Shown piece by piece: positions 8,791 through 16,737 of a stretch of DNA of 64,000 nucleotides. The position numbers were made by a program, and so were the translations under genes. This stretch comes from Stutzerimonas stutzeri (lineage in GTDB: Bacteria; Pseudomonadota; Gammaproteobacteria; Pseudomonadales; Pseudomonadaceae): positions 1 through 64,000 of the forward strand of contig NZ_JANGEY010000006.1 in NCBI RefSeq assembly GCF_024451105.1, read 5' to 3'. Positions within the stretch are counted from its first letter, which is position 1. Every line of letters starts with the position of its first letter. Below the pieces are notes generated by a model. It made no database searches, was not told the DNA's origin, and was given only the letters and a program-made list of their open reading frames with translations.

Positions 8791-9978
8791 TCAGACGTAG
8801 GGATCGGGGTTGGGCAGGCCGAGCTGCACCGCGCCGTAGCTGCGCCCGTAGGCGGCCACGTTGTTGGAGATGTGTCCGCGCGCCTGGTGCAGGTCGCGGA
8901 AGGTGCGCGCCACCGGGTTGGTGTTGTACAGGCCGGAGGCGGCCATCGAGCGCAGCAGGTCGCTGACCCGCTCGGCGCACACGTTGGTGACCTGGGCGGA
9001 CTGGTAGCGGTACAGCAGGCGGGTCTCGGTGTCGGGGATCTCGCCCTGCTCGGCCAGCGCCAGCATGTGCGCGAAGTTGCGTTCGAGCACCAGCTTGAAG
9101 GCATCGACGGTGGTGATCGCCTCGGCCACCGCGGTCTGCGCCACCGGGTCCTCGGCGGTCCTGGCGCCGTGCTTGCCGATGTGCTTCTTGGCGTTGTCGC
9201 TGAACTCGTTGATCGCGCCCTGCAGGGCGCCGAGGCATGAGCTGGACACCGCGCGGGTGAACACCTGGGCGAACGGCAGCGCGTAGATCGGGTTGGTGTT
9301 GACCTCGCGGCCCGGGGTGGCCGCCAGGCTGGAATTGTTGGTGCGCTGCACGCGGTGGGCGGGGACGAAGGCGTCCTCGATCACGATGTCGTGGCTGCCG
9401 GTGCCGCGCAGGCCGAGCACGTCCCAGTTCTTCTCGATGCGGTAGTCGCTGCGCGGCACCAGGAAGGTGCCGTGCTCGGCCGGCTGCTCCTCAGTACCCG
9501 GCAGGATGCCGCCGAGCAGGCACCACTGGCAGTGCTCGCTGCCGCTGGAGAAGCCCCAGCGCCCGCTGATGCGGTAGCCGCCTTCCACCGGGGTGACCCT
9601 GGCCACCGGCATGTAGGTGGAGGAGATCAGCGTCGAGGTGTCCTCTCCCCACACGTCCTGCTGGGCCTCGACCGGGTAGCGGGCCAGCTGCCAGGGGTGC
9701 ACGCCCATCACGCCGTAGATCCAGGCGGTGGACATGCAGCCTTCGGCCAGCGTCATCTGGATCTCGAAGAAGGTGCGCGGGTCGACCTCGTAGCCGTCCC
9801 AGCGCTTGGGCTGCAGGGCGCGGAACAGGCCGGCTTCCTGCATCTCGCGGATGGTCTCGTCGGGCACCTTGCCCTCGCGGTCGGCCCGCTCGGCCCGCTC
9901 GCGCAGGGCGGGAACCAGGCGGCGGGCGCGAGCGATCAGCTCGATCTCTACCGCGGTTTTCTCTCGCATCACATGCAT
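8791..9978 (-). CDS. hsaA: HsaA-type flavin-dependent monooxygenase, oxygenase component
   Basis: A 395-residue protein of the acyl-CoA dehydrogenase fold used by class D flavin monooxygenases; HsaA of actinobacteria and TesA2 of Comamonas are close to this length. Features include MTLAEGCMSTAWIYG and SGRWGFSSGS, typical of this branch. HsaA hydroxylates the phenolic secosteroid 3-HSA to the catechol, using reduced flavin from HsaB; the matching reductase is encoded divergently at 11855. A relative acting on another alkylphenol is possible. GGAGGAG lies 6 bases before the ATG at 9978; a second ATG three codons in is less well placed. It heads the operon that continues to the CoA ligase and has its own upstream region with an inverted repeat. 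Confidence 0.8.
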   Translation of the reverse strand: MHVMREKTAVEIELIARARRLVPALRERAERADREGKVPDETIREMQEAGLFRALQPKRWDGYEVDPRTFFEIQMTLAEGCMSTAWIYGVMGVHPWQLARYPVEAQQDVWGEDTSTLISSTYMPVARVTPVEGGYRISGRWGFSSGSEHCQWCLLGGILPGTEEQPAEHGTFLVPRSDYRIEKNWDVLGLRGTGSHDIVIEDAFVPAHRVQRTNNSSLAATPGREVNTNPIYALPFAQVFTRAVSSSCLGALQGAINEFSDNAKKHIGKHGARTAEDPVAQTAVAEAITTVDAFKLVLERNFAHMLALAEQGEIPDTETRLLYRYQSAQVTNVCAERVSDLLRSMAASGLYNTNPVARTFRDLHQARGHISNNVAAYGRSYGAVQLGLPNPDPYV

Positions 9979-9999
9979 CGCCTACTCCTCCGTCGATCT

Positions 10000-10028
10000 C
10001 ATCGAGCGAATCTGCTCATGACTCGATG
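10000..10028. promoter_or_regulatory. Candidate operator upstream of the HsaA-type gene
   Basis: CATCGAG (10000-10006) and CTCGATG (10022-10028) form an inverted repeat with a 15-base spacer, 22-50 bp upstream of the hsaA-type start. The size suits a dimeric repressor site (TetR or GntR type). No regulator gene other than the AraC remnant is present in the cluster. Seen in sequence; function is inferred. Confidence 0.35.
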
Positions 10029-10096
10029 ATCCGGCGCGGCCCGGCTGCGCTCATCGTCAAACCGGACTAGGCAGAAGCGTGCGGACGGCGGACAGC

Positions 10097-10123
10097 AAAA
10101 GGCCCGGCGCTGGGGCCGGGCCT
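10097..10123 (-). terminator. Intrinsic terminator of the aldehyde dehydrogenase gene
   Basis: GGCCCGGC (10101-10108) pairs with GCCGGGCC (10115-10122); on the minus strand the stem is followed by TTTT. It lies after the aldehyde dehydrogenase stop and before the hsaA-type operon, so the two are separate transcripts. Confidence 0.65.
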
Positions 10124-10137
10124 GGGGGATGGCAGGA

Positions 10138-10236
10138 GATGATCGTTCCCATGCTCCAGCGTGGGAACGCGCGCCCTGTGCACTGGACGCGGAGCGTTCG
10201 GGGAGCGGCTCCCACGCAGGAGCGTGGGAGCCATCA
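10138..10236. repeat. Double-hairpin intergenic repeat (Pseudomonas REP-like)
   Basis: Two hairpins in tandem: GTTCCCA...TGGGAAC (10143-10166) and GGCTCCCACGC...GCGTGGGAGCC (10207-10232). This 'bad-luck' palindrome about GTTCCCACGC is a dispersed intergenic repeat that I know from several Pseudomonas genomes. Only one copy is visible here. It lies just after the aldehyde dehydrogenase stop codon. Confidence 0.6.
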
Positions 10237-10248
10237 GGTGACGGCAGC

Positions 10249-11697
10249 CTACGGCGAGACCTGCGCCTCCATGGCGGCAAGGAAGTGTTCGCCATAGGGC
10301 GGCAGCAGGCCCCACTCGCGGCGCGGGTCGTAGGCGCCGGCCTCGAACACGGTGCGTGCGTGGCTGAATTCGAGGAAGCCCTCGCGGCCGTGGTAGTGGC
10401 CCATGCCGGAGGCGCCGATGCCGCCGAACGGGGCGTCCTGCATGGCGGCGTGCATCATCGCGTCGTTGATGGTCACCCCGCCGGAGAGGGTGTTTTCCAG
10501 CACCCGCTGCTGCTCGGCCTCGTCGCTGCCGAACCAGTACAGCGCCAGCGGCCGGTCGCGGCCGTTGATGTCGGCGAGCACCGCGTCGATCTGGTCGTAG
10601 GGCAGCAGCACCATGGCCGGACCGAAGATCTCCTCCTGCTGGATGCGGCAGCCGGCCGGCGGATCGACCACCACGCGCAGCGGCCGGCGGCGGTCGGCGG
10701 CATTGGCCGCCACGGCATCGGCCGGCAGGTTCTCGGGGAAAGATTCGACGCGCACGCCGGCGGCGATGGCGTCCTCGACCAGCCCCTCGACCCGCGCCAG
10801 GTGGCGCTGGTTGACCACCGCCACCACGTCCGGGTTGCCCTGCACCTGCGGGAACAGGCTGGCGTAGGCGCCCTTGAGCTCGGCGAGGAAGGCCTCGGTC
10901 TGCTCGCGCGGCACATAGACCAGGTCCGGGTTGACGCACAGCTGGCCGCCGTTGCTGGCCTTGGCGGCGGCGATGCGGAAGGCGGCGGTGGCGAGATCGG
11001 CGCTGCGCGAGACGATGGTCGGCGACTTGCCGCCCAGCTCCAGGGTGACCGGCACCAGGTTGTCGGCGGCGTTGCGCATCACCAGCTTGCCGATGGTGGT
11101 GCTGCCGGTGAACACCAGGTGGTCGAACGGCTGGCGGGTCACCGCCTCGGCCATCTCGGCGCCGCCCATGGCCACGCCGACCACTAGCGGGTCGAGATGC
11201 TCGGCGCAGGCGGCGGCCAGCACCTCGGCGGTGCGCGGGGCGATTTCCGAGGGCTTGAGGATCGCCCGGTTGCCGGCGGCCAGCACGTAGGCCAGCGGGC
11301 TGAGCAGGGTGAACAGCGGCGCGTTCCAGGTGCCGACGATGGCCACCGAGCCCTTGGGCTGGTAGAGCACCCGCGCCCGGGCGCCGAGCTGGTCGTAGGG
11401 CGGGAACGGCTGGCGCTCCTGCGGCTGCATCCACTCCTCCAGATGGTCGCGGGCGTGCTTGAGCGAGGCCAGCGAGCCAAGCACGTCGTTCATCAGCGAG
11501 AAGCCCGCCGGGCGATTGCCGAAGTCCTCGTCCATCGCCTTCGCCAGCGGCTTGTGCCAGGCCACCAGCAGGTCGATCACCTGCTGGATGCGCCGGCGCC
11601 GTTCGCCTGCAGGGACAGCGCCCTCGGCAATGAAGGCGGTCTTCTGCGCAGCCAGCAGCGCGGCCAGCCCCTCGACAGTGGTAATCACGGAACTCAT
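10249..11697 (-). CDS. NAD(P)-dependent aldehyde dehydrogenase (coniferyl-aldehyde-dehydrogenase-like)
   Basis: A 482-residue aldehyde dehydrogenase. The catalytic Cys254 sits in GGQLCVNP and the general base Glu220 in LELGGKS; the coenzyme loop FTGSTTIG (about 196-203) is present. The C-terminus (PPYGEHF) and overall pattern resemble the coniferyl aldehyde dehydrogenase/AlkH-like branch. It would oxidise an aldehyde to an acid in the cytoplasm. GAGGAGG is 4-10 bases before the ATG at 11697; the open frame runs further upstream but without ribosome site. It is divergent from the HsaB-type gene with a 157-bp shared promoter region and ends in its own terminator. Its natural substrate in the cluster (steroid side chain aldehyde, lignin-type aldehyde) is unknown. 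Confidence 0.82.
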   Translation of the reverse strand: MSSVITTVEGLAALLAAQKTAFIAEGAVPAGERRRRIQQVIDLLVAWHKPLAKAMDEDFGNRPAGFSLMNDVLGSLASLKHARDHLEEWMQPQERQPFPPYDQLGARARVLYQPKGSVAIVGTWNAPLFTLLSPLAYVLAAGNRAILKPSEIAPRTAEVLAAACAEHLDPLVVGVAMGGAEMAEAVTRQPFDHLVFTGSTTIGKLVMRNAADNLVPVTLELGGKSPTIVSRSADLATAAFRIAAAKASNGGQLCVNPDLVYVPREQTEAFLAELKGAYASLFPQVQGNPDVVAVVNQRHLARVEGLVEDAIAAGVRVESFPENLPADAVAANAADRRRPLRVVVDPPAGCRIQQEEIFGPAMVLLPYDQIDAVLADINGRDRPLALYWFGSDEAEQQRVLENTLSGGVTINDAMMHAAMQDAPFGGIGASGMGHYHGREGFLEFSHARTVFEAGAYDPRREWGLLPPYGEHFLAAMEAQVSP

Positions 11698-11854
11698 CGA
11701 ACCTCCTCGATCCTTGCGGCGGCGGCCGGTGCGGCGCCCTGCGGCGATAGTGGCGAGGGCCGCCTTGCCGACGCCTCGTCCATAGAGACGATGCCACGTC
11801 CCACCTGCGCTGCGAATACTCGCCACACCATCCCCCGACCCCGCGAGGCAGAGC

Positions 11855-12835
11855 ATGAGCGCTCCGGCTACCTTCGACCCGCAAGCCTTTCGTGCCGCCC
11901 TGGGCACCTTCACCACCGGGGTGACCATCATCACCACCCGCACCGCCGAGGGCGAGGCGGTCGGCATCACCGCCAACAGCTTCAACTCGGTGTCGCTCAA
12001 CCCGCCGCTGGTGCTGTGGAGCCTGGCCAAGAGCGCGCGCAGCCTGGCGGCGTTCAGCGACAGCCGCTTCTGGAACGTGCACGTGCTGGCGGCCGAGCAG
12101 GAGCCGCTGTCCGGGCGCTTCGCCACCCAGGGCAGCGACAAGTTCGCCGGCATCGAGCTGGACGACGGCATCGGCCCGGCGCCGCTGCTGCCCGGCTGCA
12201 CCGCGCGCTTCCAGTGCCGCACCGCCTTCCAGTACGAGGGCGGCGACCACGTGATCTTCGTCGGCGAGGTGCTCGCCTTCGACAGCAGCGCGCGGCCGCC
12301 GCTGGCCTTCCAGAGCGGCCAGTACGCGCTGGCCGCGCGCAAGCCGCGCCAGGAACTGCGCCTGGGCGCCACCCCGCCACCGGAGTGCAGCTACACCGAG
12401 GACCTGCTCGGCTACCTGCTCGGTCGCGCCCACTACCAGATGCTCGACACCCTGCGCCGCCTGCTGGCCGCGCAGAGCCTCGACGAGCACGTGTTCTTCA
12501 TCCTCTCGGTGCTGTGCATCCGCGACAACCTGACCCTCGACGAGCTCAACGCCTTCGTCGCCTACACCGGCCACCGGGTCACCGCGCAGACGCTGGTCGA
12601 GCTGGAACGCCGCGACCTGATCGCCGGCGAGCAGGACGGCGAAGGCGAGCGCCGCTACCTGCTGACCGCCGCCGGCCGCGAGCGTTCGCTGCACGAGATC
12701 GCCCTGGCCAAGGCCGTCGAGAGCGAGGTCGCCGACCAGCTGGAGCCCGGCGACGTGATGGCGCTCAAGGTGCTGCTCAAGCGCCTGGTGGCCGCCACCG
12801 ATCCCGGCCTGCCCGACCTGTGGGCGGCGCGCTGA
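11855..12835 (+). CDS. HsaB-type flavin reductase with C-terminal winged-helix domain
   Basis: A 326-residue protein. Residues about 1-165 are a flavin reductase-like FMN-binding domain (FTTGVTIITT, ITANSFNSVSLNPPLVLWSL) that supplies reduced flavin to the HsaA-type oxygenase. Residues about 185-320 look like a MarR-type helical/winged-helix domain (TLDELNAFVAYTGHRVTAQTLVELERRDLI). The family normally ends near 170-190 residues, so the extension is notable; similar two-domain reductases are known in p-hydroxyphenylacetate 3-hydroxylase (C1 component), where the tail is a ligand sensor. It is first gene of the plus-strand operon, 41 bp before the SDR. Whether the tail binds substrate or DNA cannot be told. 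Confidence 0.78.
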   Translation: MSAPATFDPQAFRAALGTFTTGVTIITTRTAEGEAVGITANSFNSVSLNPPLVLWSLAKSARSLAAFSDSRFWNVHVLAAEQEPLSGRFATQGSDKFAGIELDDGIGPAPLLPGCTARFQCRTAFQYEGGDHVIFVGEVLAFDSSARPPLAFQSGQYALAARKPRQELRLGATPPPECSYTEDLLGYLLGRAHYQMLDTLRRLLAAQSLDEHVFFILSVLCIRDNLTLDELNAFVAYTGHRVTAQTLVELERRDLIAGEQDGEGERRYLLTAAGRERSLHEIALAKAVESEVADQLEPGDVMALKVLLKRLVAATDPGLPDLWAAR

Positions 12836-12875
12836 AACCTTTCCCGGACCGACAACAACGACAAGGAGATACGCC

Positions 12876-13649
12876 ATGACCATCCTGCAGCGCTTCAACC
12901 TCGACGGCAGCGTCGCGGTGATCACCGGCGCCGGCCGCGGCATCGGCCGCGCCATCGCCCTCGCCTACGCCGAAGCCGGCGCCGACGTGGTCTGCGCGGC
13001 GCGCACCCTGGCAGACGTGCAGGGCGTGGCCGACGAGGTGCACGCCCTGGGCCGCCGCGCCATCGCCGTGTCCTGCGACGTCACCGAGGCCGCGCAGCGC
13101 GAGGCGCTGGTGGCGGCCGCACGCGAGCAGTTCGGGCGCATCACCCACCTGGTCAACAACGCCGGCGGCGCCGGGCCCAACGACCCGCTGACGCTGACCG
13201 CGGAGCGCCTGGAGGAGATCCTGCGCTTCAACGTCACCTCGGCCTACCACCTCACCCAGCTGTGCGTGCCGCACATGCGCGAGGCCGGCGGCGGCAACGT
13301 CATCAACATCACCTCCGGCGCGGCGCGCTACGCCCAGCGCCAGTTCAGCGCCTACGGCACCGCCAAGGCGGCGCTGACCCAGCTGACCCGCCTGCTCGCC
13401 CAGGACTTCGCCCCGCAGGTGCGGGTCAACGGCATCGCCCCCGGGCCGATCCTCACCGACGCCCTGCAGCGGGTGATGCCCGCCGAGATGCGCGCGGCGA
13501 TGGAGACCGGCACCCCGCTGGGCAGCCTCGGCGAGGTCGAGGACATCGCCTGCGCCGCCCTGTACCTGGGCAGCCCGGCGTCGCGCTGGGTGACCGGCAA
13601 GATCCTCGAGGTCGACGGCGGCGCCGAGAACAGCGTCTGGCCGGGCTGA
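12876..13649 (+). CDS. Short-chain dehydrogenase/reductase
   Basis: A 257-residue classical SDR with TGAGRGIG (residues 17-24), NNAG (94-97), Ser147, and Tyr160/Lys164 (YGTAK). Ala-Arg at 42-43 after the second strand suggests NADP(H) use. A strong ribosome site AAGGAGA precedes the ATG. It resembles 7-alpha-hydroxysteroid dehydrogenases and FabG-type reductases; sequence alone does not separate these. As second gene of the operon with the meta-pathway genes it probably handles a hydroxyl or keto group on the ring substrate. Confidence 0.8.
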   Translation: MTILQRFNLDGSVAVITGAGRGIGRAIALAYAEAGADVVCAARTLADVQGVADEVHALGRRAIAVSCDVTEAAQREALVAAAREQFGRITHLVNNAGGAGPNDPLTLTAERLEEILRFNVTSAYHLTQLCVPHMREAGGGNVINITSGAARYAQRQFSAYGTAKAALTQLTRLLAQDFAPQVRVNGIAPGPILTDALQRVMPAEMRAAMETGTPLGSLGEVEDIACAALYLGSPASRWVTGKILEVDGGAENSVWPG

Positions 13650-13687
13650 ATCCCAACCCCCGAATCTCACGGCAATCGCATGACCTC

Positions 13688-13746
13688 TGTAGGGGCGAAT
13701 TCATTCGCCTAGATGCTCCGGCAAGGCGAATGAATTCGCCCCTACA
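13688..13746. repeat. MITE-like inverted repeat, copy 1
   Basis: A 22-bp arm (13688-13709, starting TGTAGGGGCGAATTCATTCG) is followed by a 15-base loop and its exact reverse complement (13725-13746). The same arms recur at 62644-62702 with a different loop. It fills the gap between the SDR and hydratase genes inside a co-directional operon. Confidence 0.85.
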
Positions 13747-13791
13747 GGCGATTGCCCTGCCCCGAATCCCCACCTGCAACGGAGTCCCAGC

Positions 13792-14583
13792 ATGCAGGCA
13801 TCCCTGATCGACACCCTCGGCGACGAGCTGTTCGCCGCCCTGCGCGACCGGCGCACCCTGGCGCCGCTCACCGAGCGCCACCCGGACATCACCCTGGACG
13901 ACGCCTACCGCATCTCCCTGCGCTTCCTCGCCCAGCGCGAGCGGCAGGGCGAGCGGGTGATCGGCAAGAAGATCGGCGTCACCAGCAAGGCCGTGCAGGA
14001 CATGCTCAACGTCCACCAGCCGGACTTCGGCTTCCTCACCGACCGCATGCAGGTGGCCGACGGCAGCGATGTCAGCCTCATCGAGCACCGCCTGATCCAG
14101 CCGCGCGCCGAGGGCGAGATCGCCTTCATCCTCGCCGAGGACCTGGTCGGCCCCGGCATCACCGCCGAGGACGTGCTGGCCGCCAGCGCCTGGGTGGTGC
14201 CGTGCTTCGAGATCGTCGACTCGCGGATCGACGACTGGAAGATCCGCATCCAGGACACCGTGGCCGACAACGCCTCCTGCGGGGTGTTCGCCCTCGGCGA
14301 GCAGCGCATCGACCCGCGCAGCCTGGATCTGGCCGCCGTGCGCCTGGAGATGAGCAAGAACGGCGCACCGGCCGGCAGCGGCCTGGGCAGCGCGGTGCAG
14401 GGCCATCCCTGCGCGGCGGTGGCCTGGCTGGCCAACACCCTGGGCGAACTGGGCATCCCGTTCCGCAAGGGCGAGGTGATCCTCTCCGGCGCCCTCGCCC
14501 CGCTGGTGCCGGTGGGCGCCGGCGACAGCATCCACCTCTCCCTCAGCGGCCTGGGCGAAGCCTCGCTGCGCTTCGTGCCCTGA
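13792..14583 (+). CDS. 2-Hydroxypenta-2,4-dienoate hydratase (MhpD/HsaE/TesE type)
   Basis: A 263-residue member of the hydratase/decarboxylase family. It has [13 protein letters not shown] near residue 57, and the acidic metal-binding residues in RAEGEIAF and CFEIVDSRI. It adds water to 2-hydroxyalka-2,4-dienoate to give 4-hydroxy-2-oxoalkanoate, the first step of the lower meta-cleavage pathway. Oxalocrotonate decarboxylase is a related alternative, but the two following genes are the exact partners of the hydratase. Start ATG at 13792 follows CGGAGT. In steroid degraders the same step uses a six-carbon dienoate and leads to propionyl-CoA. Confidence 0.88.
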   Translation: MQASLIDTLGDELFAALRDRRTLAPLTERHPDITLDDAYRISLRFLAQRERQGERVIGKKIGVTSKAVQDMLNVHQPDFGFLTDRMQVADGSDVSLIEHRLIQPRAEGEIAFILAEDLVGPGITAEDVLAASAWVVPCFEIVDSRIDDWKIRIQDTVADNASCGVFALGEQRIDPRSLDLAAVRLEMSKNGAPAGSGLGSAVQGHPCAAVAWLANTLGELGIPFRKGEVILSGALAPLVPVGAGDSIHLSLSGLGEASLRFVP

Positions 14584-14608
14584 CGCCCCCTTTTTCGAGA
14601 GCGAAACC

Positions 14609-15529
14609 ATGACCAAGAAGATCAGATGTGCCCTGATCGGGCCGGGCAATATCGGCACCGACCTGCTCTACAAGCTCAAGCGCAGCCCGGTGCTGGAGCC
14701 GGTGTGGATGGTCGGCATCGACGCCACCTCCGAGGGCCTGGCCCGCGCCCGCGAGATGGGCCTGAAGACCACCAGCGACGGGGTCGACGGCCTGCTGCCC
14801 CACGTGCTGGAAGACGAGATCCAGATCGCCTTCGACGCCACCAGCGCCTACGTGCACGCCGAGAACAGCCGCAAGCTCAACGAACTGGGCGTGCTGATGA
14901 TCGACCTGACCCCGGCCGCCATCGGCCCCTACTGCGTGCCGCCGGTCAACCTCAAGCAGAACCTCAAGGCCGGGGCGATGAACGTCAACATGGTCACCTG
15001 CGGCGGCCAGGCCACCATCCCGCTGGTCGCCGCGGTGTCCAGCGTGCAGCCGGTGGAATACGCCGAGATCGTCGCCACCGCCGCCTCCAAGTCGGTCGGC
15101 CCGGGCACCCGCAAGAACATCGACGAATTCACCCGCACCACCGCCGGCGCCATCGAGAAGGTCGGCGGCGCCAAACAGGGCAAGGCGATCATCGTCATCA
15201 ACCCGGCCGAGCCGCCCTTGATCATGCGCGACACCGTGCACTGCCTGACCGAGACCGCGCCGGACCGCGAAGCGATCACCGCCGCCATCCTGGCGATGAT
15301 CGAGCAGGTGCAGCAGTACGTGCCCGGCTACAAGCTGGTCAACGGCCCGGTGTTCGACGGCAATCGCGTGTCGATCTTCATGGAGGTGGAGGGTCTGGGC
15401 GACTACCTGCCCAAGTACGCCGGCAACCTCGACATCATGACCGCCGCCGCCGCGCGCACCGCCGAGATGTTCGCCGAGGAAATCCTCAGCGGCGAACTGA
15501 CCCTCGCCCCGCAACCCGCCAGCGCCTAA
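14609..15529 (+). CDS. Acetaldehyde/propionaldehyde dehydrogenase, CoA-acylating (DmpF/HsaG type)
   Basis: A 306-residue enzyme that turns acetaldehyde or propanal into the acyl-CoA with NAD. The N-terminal dinucleotide motif is [10 protein letters not shown] (residues 10-19) and the catalytic Cys131 lies in MVTCGGQAT. Length equals the family norm (about 300-312). It works in a channelled complex with the aldolase encoded 10 bp downstream. Start ATG 14609 follows GAGAG. Acyl chain preference cannot be read from sequence by eye. Confidence 0.93.
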   Translation: MTKKIRCALIGPGNIGTDLLYKLKRSPVLEPVWMVGIDATSEGLARAREMGLKTTSDGVDGLLPHVLEDEIQIAFDATSAYVHAENSRKLNELGVLMIDLTPAAIGPYCVPPVNLKQNLKAGAMNVNMVTCGGQATIPLVAAVSSVQPVEYAEIVATAASKSVGPGTRKNIDEFTRTTAGAIEKVGGAKQGKAIIVINPAEPPLIMRDTVHCLTETAPDREAITAAILAMIEQVQQYVPGYKLVNGPVFDGNRVSIFMEVEGLGDYLPKYAGNLDIMTAAAARTAEMFAEEILSGELTLAPQPASA

Positions 15530-15539
15530 GGAGCCGACC

Positions 15540-16571
15540 ATGGATCTTCGCGGCAAGAAAATCACCGTCCACGACATGTGCCTGCGCGACGGCATGCACC
15601 CCAAGCGCCACCAGATCAGCCTGCAACAGATGAAGGACATCGCCAGCGGCCTGGACGCCGCCGGCGTGCCGCTGATCGAGGTGACCCACGGCGACGGCCT
15701 CGGCGGGCGCTCGGTGAACTACGGCTTCCCGGCGCACAGCGACGAGGAATACCTGTCGGCGGTGATCCCGCTGATGAAGCAGGCCAAGGTCTCCGCCCTG
15801 CTGCTGCCGGGCATCGGCACCGTCGACCACCTGCGCATGGCCCACGAGCTGGGCGTCTCCACCATCCGCGTGGCCACCCACTGCACCGAGGCGGACGTCT
15901 CCGAGCAGCACATCAGCATCGCCCGCCAGCTGGGCATGGACACCGTCGGCTTCCTGATGATGGCGCACATGAACAGCCCCGAAGGCCTGGCCAGGCAGGG
16001 CAAGCTGATGGAGAGCTTCGGCGCCAACTGCGTGTACATCACCGACTCGGCCGGCTATATGCTGCCCGACGACGTGGCCGCGCGCGTCGCCGCGCTGCGC
16101 GAAGTGCTCGATCCGGCCACCGAGATCGGCTTCCACGGCCACCACAACCTGTCGATGGGCGTGTCCAACTCCATCGCCGCCATCGGCGCCGGCGCCACCC
16201 GCATCGACGCCGCCTGCGCCGGCCTCGGCGCCGGGGCCGGCAACACGCCGATGGAAATCCTCGTCGCGGTGTGCGACCGCATGGGCATCGAGACCGGCGT
16301 CAGCGTGTTCGGCATCCAGGATGTGGCCGAGGACCTGGTGGTGCCGATCATGGACTTCCCGATCCGCAGCGACCGCGACGCCCTGACCATGGGCTATGCC
16401 GGCGTCTACGGCTCGTTCCTGCTGTTCGCCAAGCGCGCCGAGAAGAAGTACGGCGTGTCGGCCCGCGAGATCCTCGTCGAGATGGGCCGCCGCGGCATGG
16501 TCGGCGGCCAGGAGGACATGATCGAGGACACCGCGATGACCATGGCCCGCGCGCGCGGCCTGCCGGTCTGA
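15540..16571 (+). CDS. 4-Hydroxy-2-oxovalerate aldolase (DmpG/HsaF type)
   Basis: A 343-residue aldolase of the HMGL-like TIM-barrel family. Metal-binding features are the N-terminal LRDGMH (Asp16 region) and HGHHN (about 199-203); the C-terminal part ([15 protein letters not shown]) contacts the aldehyde dehydrogenase partner. It cleaves 4-hydroxy-2-oxoalkanoate to pyruvate plus acetaldehyde or propanal. AAGGAG six bases upstream fixes the start. With the hydratase and the dehydrogenase it forms the complete lower meta pathway, giving pyruvate and an acyl-CoA to central metabolism. Confidence 0.93.
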   Translation: MDLRGKKITVHDMCLRDGMHPKRHQISLQQMKDIASGLDAAGVPLIEVTHGDGLGGRSVNYGFPAHSDEEYLSAVIPLMKQAKVSALLLPGIGTVDHLRMAHELGVSTIRVATHCTEADVSEQHISIARQLGMDTVGFLMMAHMNSPEGLARQGKLMESFGANCVYITDSAGYMLPDDVAARVAALREVLDPATEIGFHGHHNLSMGVSNSIAAIGAGATRIDAACAGLGAGAGNTPMEILVAVCDRMGIETGVSVFGIQDVAEDLVVPIMDFPIRSDRDALTMGYAGVYGSFLLFAKRAEKKYGVSAREILVEMGRRGMVGGQEDMIEDTAMTMARARGLPV

Positions 16572-16737
16572 GCGTGACCGACCGGGCGCCGCCGTGGCGT
16601 CCGGTCGGTGCCGATGTATCCGGCCCGCGCGCGTTGCTTCGTGCGAGCCACCCCCCGACCGGGACGGCCGGGCGCCATGACGGCGTAGCCTGCGCGCCGC
16701 CCGGCAGCCGGGCCCGCCCTTCGCCAAGGAGCGAGTC

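Noticed and set aside
5341-9240. Very long antisense frames (up to 632 codons) over the flavoprotein genes
   Set aside because: High GC leaves antisense frames open; they are rich in Arg/Ala/Gly/His, have no ribosome site and no recognisable domain, while the minus strand encodes intact enzymes.
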